A stretch of DNA of 64,000 bases from CAYLGT01 sp964383465 (GCA_964383465.1 CAYLGT010000002.1:1-64000); one strand, 5' to 3'. Positions 1-8,397 are shown, counted from the first letter of the stretch. The notes: generated by a model from the sequence alone, not told the origin. Made by a program: numbers and translations.

Positions 1-262
1 AGCCTTTTTGTTTGAGGCCAAGTAGATCTGGCTCAGGCTGATAGTCAAAAGGAACGAGCGCTTCGGCTCCAAGCGCCGTCTTGTGAATCTGTGCCGTAAG
101 TTTTTCTGCTATATGGGGAAGGCGGTCGTCGTTTTCGAATGTGGGTGCTGGAGTGTAGCCACTCAGTATGAGCCGTGAAACGCCGAACCCTTCACAGGTG
201 CGAAAGATCGACCCGACGTTATGAGTTGAACGGATATTGTGTGCAATGACAACGATTTCCAT
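1..262 (-). CDS. TrmH/SpoU-family RNA 2'-O-methyltransferase (N-terminal part)
   Basis: The gene runs off the left edge; 87 residues are visible. The start MEIVVIAHNIRSTHNVGSIF holds SPOUT motif 1 (N-x-R-x-x-x-N-x-G-x-I-x-R-T) followed by a GFGV strand, typical of the SpoU class that methylates ribose 2'-OH in tRNA or rRNA with S-adenosylmethionine. Motifs 2 and 3 lie outside the window. A -10 box (270-275, minus strand) ends 7 bases before the ATG and there is no Shine-Dalgarno, so the mRNA is probably leaderless. It is divergent from pilB. The exact target cannot be told. A second SpoU protein is at 26233. Confidence 0.8.
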   Translation of the reverse strand, partial: MEIVVIAHNIRSTHNVGSIFRTCEGFGVSRLILSGYTPAPTFENDDRLPHIAEKLTAQIHKTALGAEALVPFDYQPEPDLLGLKQKG

Positions 263-269
263 ATCTTTT

Positions 270-275
270 ATTCTA
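270..275 (-). promoter_or_regulatory. -10 box of the TrmH gene
   Basis: TAGAAT on the minus strand, 7 bases before the ATG at 262. No clear -35 box was seen. It fits the leaderless pattern seen at many genes here. Confidence 0.45.
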
Positions 276-300
276 CCTGACCAGAATGCTTATGATTTGT

Positions 301-306
301 TACAAT
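301..306 (+). promoter_or_regulatory. -10 box of pilB
   Basis: TACAAT, 10 bases before the ATG at 317. An in-frame GTG at 308 would lie at or before the expected transcription start, which favours the ATG. Confidence 0.45.
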
Positions 307-316
307 AGTGATAACT

Positions 317-1945
317 ATGCAGGGTGGCAATGAAGACGAACAGGCTGCGAAGTATCGCGAGCAAGAAGAAGACAGTACACAACAACGAGCTGCACTGCTA
401 GGTTTGCAGTACCTCGATAGTCGTGGCGTGGCTGCAACAACACCGCTCATCCCCGATCTTTTAAGTGTCGATGAGATGTATCGCGGTAAGTTAGTGCCCC
501 TCAGTGTTGGGAGTGACAATGCGGCCTATACCTTTGCGGTAACATCGAACACTCCGCAGTCCGTGATGGGTGCGCTCCAAAAAGCCTATAACGACAATGG
601 TCATGCGGTGCAATTTGTCCTGATTTCAAATCTCGGTTTTCGGGACTTTATGCTCAGGTACGATCCACCAAAAGAAATCCATTATGATGACGTTCAGATA
701 GCGCGCGACGGAGACAGCGAGACGATTGCTGCAGTTTCTCAGACGCTTGAATCTGTAAGTACCGACAAAATTTTGGACTACATGATCGATCAGGCCGACA
801 AGCTAGGGGCGAGTGACATCCACATCGAAACTCAGCGTGATGGTGTCAGGATCAGGCTGCGTGTCGACGGCGCCCTACACCCGATTGCCGAGATCACTCA
901 TGACAAGTATCGTGTTCTTCAAGGATCCCTCGCATCTCGGTCAAACATTTCCACTGCCGCAAATGAGCCCCAGACTGGGCACATGCAGCGTGAATCGGTC
1001 ATCACTCCCGGCAAACTCATCAACATGCGTATCGAAACTGTACCGACGGCCTATGGTATGGATGCGGTAGTGAGGCTGTTTAACTTCGATGAAGCGATGC
1101 TACATATCGATAAGTTGGGCTTAAGTGAAGCGTGTGTCGCACAGCTCAACGACGTCATCACACACCCTCATGGGCTTGTACTGGTAGTTGGACCGACGGG
1201 AGCGGGTAAATCAACGACTTTGTTTAGCATCATCAGTGCGCTCAACGAACCATCACGAAAAATTTTAACGCTTGAAGACCCTATAGAAATCACCGTGCCC
1301 GGTGTCACGCAGATTCCGGTCAACACTGGCGGTGGTGCAAGTTTTGCCGACAATCTTCGGGCCGTACTCAGGCTCGATCCAGACATCATCATGGTAGGTG
1401 AGATTCGTGACAACGACACGGCAAAGACGGCCATACAAGCATCGATTACTGGACACCTGGTCCTGAGTACTTTCCACGCGAGTAGCTCGGCTGCCGCGTT
1501 TTCACGCATGATCGACATGATCGGTCAAAACCCGATATTTGCCAACGCCATACGTATGGTGATCTCACAGCGTCTTGTTCGTCGACTCGACGATGCAACG
1601 AAAGAGGCATATGAGCCTGACGAGGCAACAAAAAACTGGCTCAGGAATGCGTTAAGCGACTTACCTGACCACGTAGAGAAGCCAAATCTCGACAACATCA
1701 CTCTCTACAAACCCGGCACAAGTGACGACCATCCTTTCGGCTATACGGGTCGCATGATGATTATGGAGCAGCTCGAGGTAACGGAAAGTATCCAAAAGAT
1801 GATACGTGGCGAGATGAAAGACATCAACGTAAACGCTATCGAAAAAGCGGCAGTTGCTGACGGTATGCTGACTATGCTGCACGACGGAGTACTCAAGGTA
1901 CTGCGTGGTGAGACGACTGTTGAAGAGATAAATCGAGTTATTTAG
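317..1945 (+). CDS. pilB: Type IV pilus assembly / type II secretion ATPase PilB (GspE)
   Basis: Cytoplasmic hexameric ATPase that powers pilus extension. The 542-residue protein has the family layout: a divergent N-terminal region, then the GspE core with DKLGASDIHIE, Walker A GPTGAGKSTT (near residue 297), the Asp box (DPDIIMVGEIRD) and the His box (GHLVLSTFH). The C-terminal tetracysteine zinc loop of PilB is missing: the usual CPHC after QRLVRRL reads LDDA, and the later GCxxC before the GYTGR stretch has no cysteine. No other pilus gene is adjacent. The gene ends tail-to-tail with the unknown gene at 1942, stops overlapping. Start ATG 317 is chosen over GTG 308 because of the -10 position. 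PilT-type retraction ATPase is less likely because of the N-terminal extension. Confidence 0.9.
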   Translation: MQGGNEDEQAAKYREQEEDSTQQRAALLGLQYLDSRGVAATTPLIPDLLSVDEMYRGKLVPLSVGSDNAAYTFAVTSNTPQSVMGALQKAYNDNGHAVQFVLISNLGFRDFMLRYDPPKEIHYDDVQIARDGDSETIAAVSQTLESVSTDKILDYMIDQADKLGASDIHIETQRDGVRIRLRVDGALHPIAEITHDKYRVLQGSLASRSNISTAANEPQTGHMQRESVITPGKLINMRIETVPTAYGMDAVVRLFNFDEAMLHIDKLGLSEACVAQLNDVITHPHGLVLVVGPTGAGKSTTLFSIISALNEPSRKILTLEDPIEITVPGVTQIPVNTGGGASFADNLRAVLRLDPDIIMVGEIRDNDTAKTAIQASITGHLVLSTFHASSSAAAFSRMIDMIGQNPIFANAIRMVISQRLVRRLDDATKEAYEPDEATKNWLRNALSDLPDHVEKPNLDNITLYKPGTSDDHPFGYTGRMMIMEQLEVTESIQKMIRGEMKDINVNAIEKAAVADGMLTMLHDGVLKVLRGETTVEEINRVI

Positions 1946-2322
1946 TCTCGGTAGGGTCGATAGTGTCGGCTAGTGGGATCGTTGGCGTCGGAGAAGTACT
2001 GCACTATCGCACCTGGCCAAAGGGTTTGCCGGGCGCCGATGGCAAACTCAAACAGCATCATACTTTGTCGCGCCATTACTTCTCGCGCTGGCCGTCCAGC
2101 CGAGGGTAGCTCTTCCTTGATTTCGATATGCATGGCATCCCCATCCGCGAGATGAGAAGGCAGGCCACGAAAATCAATACTTCGACCCTGGTCAGTAGTA
2201 AACATCTCAACAACACCCATTCTGCCGTCACCAAATCTAACCTGGGCTGCTTGCGCCGCAAGGCTGCCGTCTGGGATTAGTTCATCATCAATTCGTATCA
2301 CTCTTGCTCGGTCAACTGCCAT
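1942..2322 (-). CDS. Hypothetical protein, 126 aa
   Basis: I do not recognise this protein. It is soluble, without membrane segments or cysteines, with a basic start (MAVDRARVIRIDDELIP) and several short beta-strand-like stretches. A Shine-Dalgarno (AGAGGAGGAA) lies just before the ATG, and a promoter with a 17-base spacer is upstream, so it is expressed on its own. Its stop overlaps the stop of the convergent pilB. It resembles the other small cassette-type orphan genes of the window in layout. Confidence 0.65.
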   Translation of the reverse strand: MAVDRARVIRIDDELIPDGSLAAQAAQVRFGDGRMGVVEMFTTDQGRSIDFRGLPSHLADGDAMHIEIKEELPSAGRPAREVMARQSMMLFEFAIGARQTLWPGAIVQYFSDANDPTSRHYRPYRD

Positions 2323-2346
2323 GATTCCTCCTCTTTTTCTAGTAGT

Positions 2347-2375
2347 ACTATATAACGTATTTAGTGACTACTCAA
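2347..2375 (-). promoter_or_regulatory. Promoter of the 1942-2322 gene
   Basis: Minus strand TTGAGT (2370-2375), 17-base spacer, TATAGT (2347-2352). Confidence 0.5.
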
Positions 2376-2443
2376 ATGCAACGTCACCATCGATTTGGCT
2401 CGAGCACACAAGGCAACTAGAGTTTTACTGCGGCATGCGGCAG

Positions 2444-3139
2444 TTATTTTGACTGTCTTCGCTGAAGATAGTGGCTGTAGCGGCCAACCAAACACATCTT
2501 CGCAAATTGTTTGATTGTTTGTGGTGCTAGAAATGACTTTCCATCACGAGCAACTTCCTTCACGGTCTCACGTAGGAGGGTTGCTTTAAATGCTGGAGTT
2601 GGTCTAAACGCTATAGTTCCTCGTTTATAGTCCGACGTCGCATCGAGAAGATCGTCGAAATAGGATGACGCGACAGCAACGCGCGCAAGCATAGGGATAA
2701 ATTGATCGTCAAAGCCTTTTTGCTTGCGGACTTCGTCAGATGCAGTGATGAGAAATACGTGTGCAGTTTGGATTGCTTCGCGGCGACGAAACGCCAGGTA
2801 ACGAAGTGGAGTCGAGACATGAGCCATTTGTTTACCCGTCCGAAGAATCTTTTCGGCTTGGGCGAGGAGCTCATTTTGCATAGGTGAGTCTTTGCCTACG
2901 GCGGTAAGATTTGGGTATCGCTCGTAAAAATCGGTAAATTCTGACAGCTCAGCCAGGATCTCCTCGCTTGGTGTTGAGTCAGCCCTTGTGTCGACTTCTC
3001 GCATAAGCATCATGATTTCTGCCCAGCGAGATTTTGTTTGATCATCCAACTCCAGAGCAAAGCCATGCTTCGCAACCGACACTAACACGTCACTCACACG
3101 TGAGGCGTACTTATAGCGAGGATCCCAGGTTTCCGACAT
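2444..3139 (-). CDS. Hypothetical protein with a DDxxD-like motif, 231 aa
   Basis: Unrecognised, mostly helical, soluble protein. Near residue 180 it contains SYFDDLLDATSDYKRG, which looks like the Asp-rich DDxxD motif of class I isoprenoid synthases, but no second Asp motif is visible and the position near the C-terminus is unusual, so this is only a hint. It starts 43 bases after the malic enzyme stop and probably shares its transcript. No good Shine-Dalgarno sits right before the ATG (an AGAGGTG lies about 20 bases upstream). Confidence 0.6.
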   Translation of the reverse strand: MSETWDPRYKYASRVSDVLVSVAKHGFALELDDQTKSRWAEIMMLMREVDTRADSTPSEEILAELSEFTDFYERYPNLTAVGKDSPMQNELLAQAEKILRTGKQMAHVSTPLRYLAFRRREAIQTAHVFLITASDEVRKQKGFDDQFIPMLARVAVASSYFDDLLDATSDYKRGTIAFRPTPAFKATLLRETVKEVARDGKSFLAPQTIKQFAKMCLVGRYSHYLQRRQSK

Positions 3140-3181
3140 AGTATGAGCCTACCTGTCACCTCTCGTGGACGCAAGCATAAG

Positions 3182-4315
3182 CTAGCGTATAACGGCGGCA
3201 ACTGTGCCCACAAGCGCATCGTCAAAGACTGACGGCATAATCGATTCCGCTGACGGCGTTTCTACTAGTGAGGCGATTGCTTCTGCAGCGGCAATTTTGT
3301 GCGCATCGGTAATAGCTTTGACACCGTGATCCAACGCTCCTCTGAAGATTCCAGGGAAGGCGAGGGCGTTGTTTACTTGGTTTGGAAAATCACTGCGTCC
3401 AGTTGCGATGACTGCTACACCAGCTGCCTTTGCTTCGTCGGGCATGATTTCTGGTGTTGGGTTTGCGAGGGCAAAGATGATTGGATCTTTGGCCATACCC
3501 TGGATCATTTCTTTGGTGAGTAGCGCCGGTTGACTGACGCCAACAAAAACATCCGCACCCTTTAACATCAGTTCGAGTGGGCCGCAGACAGAGCTATCGA
3601 CATAGTCAAGTAGCGCTTGTTTTTCTTCGTTTAGGTCATCTCTTGCGTCACAGAGCGCACCTTTACTGTCAACGTTCACAACACTTCCGACTCCGTACTG
3701 AGAGATAAGTTTTGTTATGGCGGTCCCTGCGGCGCCTGAGCCAACGACAACGACACGCGATTCACTCAGATTTTTGCCGACAACTTTCATGGCGTTTATG
3801 AGGCCGGCGAGCACGACGATGGCGGTTCCGTGCTGGTCGTCGTGCATTACCGGGATGTCGAGTTCAGCTTTGAGCCGCTCTTCGATTTCAAAGCATTGTG
3901 GTGCGGCGATATCCTCGAGGTTAATTGCTCCGAAACTTGGCGCGATGGCCTTTATCGTTGAAATAATTTCGTCAGTAGTATGAACATCGAGAATAATTGG
4001 CACTGAGTCGATATCTGCGAAGTGTTTAAACAGGAGAGCTTTTCCTTCCATGACGGGCATGCTGGCTTTTGGGCCTATGTTGCCAAGTCCTAGTACCGCC
4101 GAGCCGTCCGAGATGACGGCTACCAAATTGTTTGTCCAGGTGTAGACGGGGAGTTGCGTAGGATCGTCGGCGATGGCGCGGCTCACGGCGGCAACACCAG
4201 GAGTGTAGTAGGCGCTGAGGATTTCCTTACTCAGTTGAGAGGGGTCACGTAGTTTCGAAGTAATTTTTCCGTGGTATTTTTTGTGAAGCTCTAGAGCCAG
4301 TTCGTCATAATTCAT
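3182..4315 (-). CDS. NAD(P)-dependent malic enzyme (oxaloacetate-decarboxylating malate dehydrogenase)
   Basis: Converts malate to pyruvate, CO2 and NAD(P)H in the cytoplasm. The 377-residue length matches the short single-domain bacterial form without the phosphotransacetylase tail. Visible family motifs are the N-terminal YTPGVAAVS, SDGSAVLGLGNIGP, the metal-binding ED (INLEDIAAPQ), the HDDQHGTA stretch with the second Asp, and the Rossmann VVVGSGAAGTA near residue 190. The minus-strand TATACT box is 8 bases from the ATG, so the message is nearly leaderless although AGAGGA lies between. It is divergent from rplS and followed by the gene at 2444. This enzyme is a frequent carbon-metabolism gene in Saccharibacteria. 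Confidence 0.93.
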   Translation of the reverse strand: MNYDELALELHKKYHGKITSKLRDPSQLSKEILSAYYTPGVAAVSRAIADDPTQLPVYTWTNNLVAVISDGSAVLGLGNIGPKASMPVMEGKALLFKHFADIDSVPIILDVHTTDEIISTIKAIAPSFGAINLEDIAAPQCFEIEERLKAELDIPVMHDDQHGTAIVVLAGLINAMKVVGKNLSESRVVVVGSGAAGTAITKLISQYGVGSVVNVDSKGALCDARDDLNEEKQALLDYVDSSVCGPLELMLKGADVFVGVSQPALLTKEMIQGMAKDPIIFALANPTPEIMPDEAKAAGVAVIATGRSDFPNQVNNALAFPGIFRGALDHGVKAITDAHKIAAAEAIASLVETPSAESIMPSVFDDALVGTVAAVIR

Positions 4316-4323
4316 ATTCCTCT

Positions 4324-4329
4324 AGTATA
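4324..4329 (-). promoter_or_regulatory. -10 box of the malic enzyme gene
   Basis: Minus strand TATACT, 8 bases before the ATG at 4315. Confidence 0.5.
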
Positions 4330-4356
4330 CCTCTTTTATTTAGCGAGAATTTCTGC

Positions 4357-4362
4357 TATAAT
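4357..4362 (+). promoter_or_regulatory. Extended -10 box of rplS
   Basis: TGC-TATAAT, extended -10 type; no good -35 box. About 40 bases of leader precede the ATG. Confidence 0.5.
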
Positions 4363-4404
4363 CATCGATTGACTGTAAGATATAAAACGTAAGTGAGTAG
4401 TAGT

Positions 4405-4929
4405 ATGTTTGAACTGATTCAAAAAGTGAACCAGAAGAGTATGAAGAACAAAGTTGTCGACGTTCGAAGCGGCGACACAGTTCGAGTACACCAGAGGATT
4501 AAAGAAGGCAACAAAGAACGCACCCAGATTTTTGAAGGTGTTGTTATTCGTTGTGACCGCAAAGCAAGCCTGACAAGTCGTATCACTGTACGAAAAGTTG
4601 CTAGTGGTGTTGGTGTTGAAAAGAGCTTCTTGCTCCACAGCCCACTTGTACTCAAAGTAGAGGTGACCAAACGAAGCAAAGTTCGTCGTAACTACCTCAG
4701 CTACCTCCGTAACCGAGCAGGCAAGAGTGCCCGTCTGGCTGGTGTTAACTTTGACCGTGAGTCAGTCAACGACGTTCGCGACCTGGAAGCGGAAGCACTT
4801 GAGGCGAAGATGAAAGAGGAAGCTGCTAAAGCTGCTGAAGAAAAAGCTGCCGCAGAAGCTGCCGAACAGGCAAAACTCGATGAAAAAGCTGCTGCCGTAG
4901 AGGCTGCTCACAAAGCAAACGAAGAGTAA
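4405..4929 (+). CDS. rplS: 50S ribosomal protein L19 with a charged C-terminal tail
   Basis: Large-subunit protein at the 30S-50S interface. Residues 1-115 are standard L19 (GDTVRVHQRIKEGNKERTQ, FEGVVIRC, ITVRKVASGVGVEKSFLLHS, VRRNYLSYLRNRAGKSARL). It continues with about 58 residues rich in Ala, Glu and Lys, predicted to form a long charged helix; usual L19 is about 115 residues. Start is ATG 4405; a GTG four codons upstream is less likely. No strong Shine-Dalgarno. A rho-independent terminator follows at 4965, so it is monocistronic. Confidence 0.95.
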   Translation: MFELIQKVNQKSMKNKVVDVRSGDTVRVHQRIKEGNKERTQIFEGVVIRCDRKASLTSRITVRKVASGVGVEKSFLLHSPLVLKVEVTKRSKVRRNYLSYLRNRAGKSARLAGVNFDRESVNDVRDLEAEALEAKMKEEAAKAAEEKAAAEAAEQAKLDEKAAAVEAAHKANEE

Positions 4930-4964
4930 GCAGTATAACCTAGAAAGTATTACGTATAACGCGC

Positions 4965-4992
4965 AAAAACTCCCGAGTGATCGGGAGTTTTT
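4965..4992 (+). terminator. Terminator of rplS
   Basis: AAAAACTCCCGA / TCGGGAGTTTTT hairpin with flanking A and T runs; usable in both directions. Confidence 0.85.
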
Positions 4993-5041
4993 AGTTTCAC
5001 CACACCCTAAACTTTCGATAACTCAAAAACTTGGGGTGTGG

Positions 5042-5429
5042 GAGACAGAGGATTCTGCCGCCCACACGAAGTGAACTCAGTCGGTGGGTACAAGTTGCAG
5101 GAGGCGCATGCGCCTGTCGTTGCCGATGGCAACGATATGGCTGAAGCGAAGCTGCTGCGCAGAGCTCAAGTCGAACATGACCGGCAGCACCTCCTGGAAG
5201 GTCATGATGACTGTGCGCGTCATCGATCGGTCCGGCTCGCGGTTGACCCACTCGACGAGGTCAAGCCGGACGTTGTCCATGATGTGGGCGAAAAGATGCG
5301 CGATCAAAGGACGGTAGTTGGCATCGTCCGGGAGCTCCTGCCTCATGATGTCCACAAAGGCTTGATAACGAGCATGCCACGACGGTCGCGGCTGCAAAGC
5401 GAGTTCAGGCATGTCAACTCCTCTGTCTC
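5042..5429. repeat. 5'/3' inverted repeat around the 5077-5412 gene
   Basis: Arms GAGACAGAGGA (5042-5052) and TCCTCTGTCTC (5419-5429), 11 bp exact. In the mRNA the leader arm contains most of the Shine-Dalgarno (AGAGGA) and the other arm lies about 25 bases after the stop codon, so 3' UTR pairing would mask the ribosome site. Confidence 0.6.
5077..5412 (-). CDS. Hypothetical orphan protein, 111 aa (cassette gene)
   Basis: Unrecognised soluble, helical protein (MPELALQPRPSWHARYQAFV...). Its codons are clearly more G+C-rich than those of rplS or rnhB on either side. It is a self-contained unit: near-consensus promoter (5466-5494), leader of about 45 bases, Shine-Dalgarno GAGGAG six bases before the ATG, one gene, and a hairpin with arms CCACACCC/GGGTGTGG at 5001-5041. 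Leader and 3' UTR share an 11-base complementarity. The layout suggests acquisition as a unit; function unknown. Confidence 0.65.
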   Translation of the reverse strand: MPELALQPRPSWHARYQAFVDIMRQELPDDANYRPLIAHLFAHIMDNVRLDLVEWVNREPDRSMTRTVIMTFQEVLPVMFDLSSAQQLRFSHIVAIGNDRRMRLLQLVPTD

Positions 5430-5465
5430 GAATGGAAAGTGCTGCTTGGTAAAGCCTATCTCTTA

Positions 5466-5494
5466 ATTATACCAAAAAACGGTAAAATTGTCAA
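5466..5494 (-). promoter_or_regulatory. Strong promoter of the 5077-5412 cassette
   Basis: Minus strand TTGACA (5489-5494), 17-base T-rich spacer ending TGG, TATAAT (5466-5471). Consensus in both boxes. Confidence 0.85.
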
Positions 5495-5499
5495 TGCTC

Positions 5500-5505
5500 T
5501 ACACT
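5500..5505 (+). promoter_or_regulatory. -10 box of rnhB
   Basis: TACACT, 6 bases before ATG 5512; divergent from and directly next to the cassette promoter at 5466-5494. Confidence 0.55.
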
Positions 5506-5511
5506 AGGGTC

Positions 5512-6459
5512 ATGATTGTTGGTATCGATGAAGTAGGCCGAGGACCGTGGGCGGGACCGATAGTCTTTGGTGCCGTCGTGCTCGGTGACGCACAGATCGA
5601 TGGGCTGACTGACAGTAAAAAGCTAACAAAAAAGCGTCGAGACGAGTTGGATCAACAGATTCGCCAACAAGCTGCTGCGTGGGGACTTGGCTGGGTGCAT
5701 GCCAGTGAGCTCGACGAACTCGGGCTGGCTGAGGCGTGCACGGTGGCATGTCGCAGGGCGCTGGAACAGATCAAGCTTCCGTATAGTCAGATAATTCTCG
5801 ACGGAACTGTTAATTTTCTCAAAGATACGGGCAAAGGTCCGTATGTGACGACTATGAAAAAAGCCGACCTGCTTGTTCCCAGCGTGAGTGCGGCGAGCAT
5901 CATCGCCAAAGTAGCTCGGGACAATTGGATGGCAGAGCAAGACGAGCTGTATCCTGGATATAAATTTGGCTCACATGTTGGCTATGGCACGGCGGCGCAC
6001 CTAGCCGCGCTTACTTCGCTCGGACTCACCCCGCTACATAGACGGAGTTTTGCGCCGATCGCAAAACTAGCGGGACTGACTCAGGGGGGACAGTCACCAA
6101 AACGGGCTTCAGCTCTACCAACAAAAACCGTGGGCGACAAGGCCGAGGGAGTTGCTGCGAGCTATCTCGTTCAACTTGGCTACGAAATACTGCAACAAAA
6201 CTGGAAAACGCGCTGGTGTGAGATCGACATTGTCGCCAAAAAAGGTGACAGGATTTATTTCGTAGAAGTAAAGTATCGGAAAAAAGCCGACCAGGGTGGA
6301 GGTATAGCGGCCATCACGCAGAGCAAAAAGCGTCAGATGAAGTTTGCGGCAGAGCTATGGATGCAAGGGCGTGGCCTCGTGGATGCGGCGCTTTCGGTCA
6401 TAGAAGTCTCGGGCGAGGAGTTCGAAGTTACGACGTTTTTGCCTAGCGTGAGGATATAG
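5512..6459 (+). CDS. rnhB: Fusion of ribonuclease HII and a YraN/UPF0102 endonuclease-like domain
   Basis: RNase HII removes RNA from RNA-DNA hybrids, including single misincorporated ribonucleotides. Residues 1-195 carry its motifs: GIDEVGRGPWAGP, LTDSKKLTKKRR, IILDGT and the late Asp in VARDNWMAEQDELYPGY. From about residue 207 a complete UPF0102 domain follows (GDKAEGVAASYLVQLGY, CEIDIVA, IYFVEVKYRK), with the D-(x)n-ExK nuclease-fold signature. In other bacteria rnhB and yraN are often neighbours; here they are one 315-residue chain joined by a short Gly/Ser/Pro/Lys linker. The ATG at 5512 is 6 bases after the -10 box, so the message is leaderless; upstream starts at 5488 or 5494 would precede the promoter. 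Confidence 0.93.
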   Translation: MIVGIDEVGRGPWAGPIVFGAVVLGDAQIDGLTDSKKLTKKRRDELDQQIRQQAAAWGLGWVHASELDELGLAEACTVACRRALEQIKLPYSQIILDGTVNFLKDTGKGPYVTTMKKADLLVPSVSAASIIAKVARDNWMAEQDELYPGYKFGSHVGYGTAAHLAALTSLGLTPLHRRSFAPIAKLAGLTQGGQSPKRASALPTKTVGDKAEGVAASYLVQLGYEILQQNWKTRWCEIDIVAKKGDRIYFVEVKYRKKADQGGGIAAITQSKKRQMKFAAELWMQGRGLVDAALSVIEVSGEEFEVTTFLPSVRI

Positions 6460-6460
6460 G

Positions 6461-8359
6461 CTACCAGATCTGTGAGCGTTGCTCCGATGTCCTGAAAAGC
6501 GCGTCAGTCGTTTGGACGTCATATGTTTCGTAGAAATCGTCGACGTGGTTAACGACGCAGTTGACTCGGAAGCGTGAGGGCGGATGTGGGTCGGTTTTAG
6601 CCAGCTGGATCTTTAGCTCATCTGTGGCCTGGCCGCACTCGGCGCGAGCGAAATTGACGAAGAGATCTTTGAGCGCTTCCTCTGAAGTATCTTTGATTTT
6701 CAGCGCTTCGACAGCGAGCTGCAAGCCACCGACGTCGGCTATGGCCTCACCAAGGACTAGTTCTCCCTGTAGGTGGACGCCCGGAAGTGTTTCAAACTGG
6801 TCAGCTTGCTCGACGATGAGCTGGGCTCGCATTTTGAATTCGGCCCGTTCGCTTTCAGTTTGCCAAACTACGACGTTACCGTGTTCGTCGAACTGGGCGC
6901 CCTGGTCGTCAAAGCCATGCGTAAACTCATGACCGATGACCGCACCGATCCCACCGAGGTTTGAAGCATAGCTCGCACTAGGGTCATAAAACGGTGCTTG
7001 TAAAATTGCAGCCGGGAAAACGATCTCGAGACGATTCGGGTGGTGGTAGGCGTTAACAGTGTGCGCAAACATCTCCCACTCCTCTTCGGCAGGAGGAGTA
7101 CCGACCTTTGCGAGATGATACTCGCTGTCGATCTCTCTGGCGCGCAGAACATTTTGTATGACGTTGTCGCTGACAAATGTCAGGTTTGTGAGGTCCCGCC
7201 AAACGGTAGGGTAGCCGATAAAAACTTTGATGTTGTCGAGCTTGGTGTGGGCGCGTTTTTTGGTCTCGTCACTCATCCAGGTGAGAGCGTCTATGCGGCC
7301 ATGATACGCGCGGCGGATATCTTCGACGAGTGACAGGACTGCTTGTTTAGATGTTTCAGGAAAGTATTTCGCTGCATAGGCTCGACCCAGGGCCTCACCT
7401 ATCACAAGGCTGTCGCCGAGCAGTACAGCGCGCTTCCAGAGTGGTTTTTGCTCTGTCATACCGCCGAGGACTTTTCCGTAGAAATCGAAACTCACAGCCG
7501 CGGTTTGCTCAGACACCCAGCCAGCAAAGCTCGAAGCGAGACGCCATTTCAGATACTCTTTTGTGGCTTCGAGGTCCCGCATGGCTTCTATGCAGTGAGT
7601 GACGAAACTAGGTTGGGACACGACGAGGTTATCGCTGGGCATATGCCAGCCGAGCCCTGCGAAGTAAGCGTCCCAGTCAAATTCAAACGAAGACTTAAGC
7701 TCGGCGAGTGTGTATCGATTGTAATTTTTCTCCACATCGCGTAGGGCGATGTCGGTCCAGGAGGCAGTTGCCAAATTTTTTTCGAGTTCAAAAACAGTTT
7801 TCCAGTCGGAAGATATTTCAACGAGTGGAGAGAGTTTGCTATGAAAGGTTTCGTATGCAGTGCGCACCTCTTTCATGCGCTTTTCGTCCTCCAAGTAGTA
7901 GTCACGGTTGGGGAGCCCTAGCCCTCGCTGGTACAGGGCGAGGACCTGGTTTGAAGAGTCTTTGTCGTCAAGTCCGACAAAGGCCATCCAGAACATGTTT
8001 AGATCTTTGCGATGGGCGCTACCCAGGTAGGCGGCGAGCTCATGAGGCGACGAGATGGCGTCGATAAGTTTAGATTCGCTTGCAAGCGACTGCAGATGGT
8101 TGTCGGCATGCTCGTTGAACTCCATCGCTGCGTCGAAAAACTTTCTAAGTAGGCTATCGCTCTCGTTGGATGGCTCCTTGCTTCGGACAGACTGAACTAT
8201 CTCGCTGACGGCCTTCCACGCCTGGTCGCGCAGCACATAGAATGTTCCCCAAGAGTTTTCGCTTGCAGGGATGGGGTTTGCCTGAAGCCACGGGTTGTTT
8301 ACGTAGCCAAAGAAATCGTCCTGGGGACGAAGTGAGGTGTCGAAAGAGTTTTGTTGCAT
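6461..8359 (-). CDS. M13-family (neprilysin/PepO-like) zinc metallopeptidase
   Basis: Degrades small peptides. The 632-residue protein has the M13 N-terminal lobe (DDFFGYVNNPWLQ) and the catalytic lobe with NAYHHPNRLEIVFPA, the zinc site HEFTH in GAVIGHEFTHGFDDQGAQFD, and the second zinc ligand in GEAIADVGG. The C-terminal end has the typical NCVVNHVDDFYETYDV. There is no signal peptide or membrane segment, so it is probably cytoplasmic, as for bacterial PepO. It converges with rnhB (stops 1 base apart). A terminator of the upstream orphan gene lies just before its start. Confidence 0.92.
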   Translation of the reverse strand: MQQNSFDTSLRPQDDFFGYVNNPWLQANPIPASENSWGTFYVLRDQAWKAVSEIVQSVRSKEPSNESDSLLRKFFDAAMEFNEHADNHLQSLASESKLIDAISSPHELAAYLGSAHRKDLNMFWMAFVGLDDKDSSNQVLALYQRGLGLPNRDYYLEDEKRMKEVRTAYETFHSKLSPLVEISSDWKTVFELEKNLATASWTDIALRDVEKNYNRYTLAELKSSFEFDWDAYFAGLGWHMPSDNLVVSQPSFVTHCIEAMRDLEATKEYLKWRLASSFAGWVSEQTAAVSFDFYGKVLGGMTEQKPLWKRAVLLGDSLVIGEALGRAYAAKYFPETSKQAVLSLVEDIRRAYHGRIDALTWMSDETKKRAHTKLDNIKVFIGYPTVWRDLTNLTFVSDNVIQNVLRAREIDSEYHLAKVGTPPAEEEWEMFAHTVNAYHHPNRLEIVFPAAILQAPFYDPSASYASNLGGIGAVIGHEFTHGFDDQGAQFDEHGNVVVWQTESERAEFKMRAQLIVEQADQFETLPGVHLQGELVLGEAIADVGGLQLAVEALKIKDTSEEALKDLFVNFARAECGQATDELKIQLAKTDPHPPSRFRVNCVVNHVDDFYETYDVQTTDALFRTSEQRSQIW

Positions 8360-8370
8360 GCATCTATGGT

Positions 8371-8397
8371 AACAAAAAACACACCGCTTCGGTGTGT
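8371..8397 (-). terminator. Terminator of the 8441-8908 gene
   Basis: Minus strand hairpin ACACACC-GAAGC-GGTGTGT followed by TTTTTTGTT. Confidence 0.8.

Noticed and set aside
4393..4404. Upstream GTG start for rplS
   Set aside because: It adds MSSS, absent from L19, and has no better ribosome site than ATG 4405.
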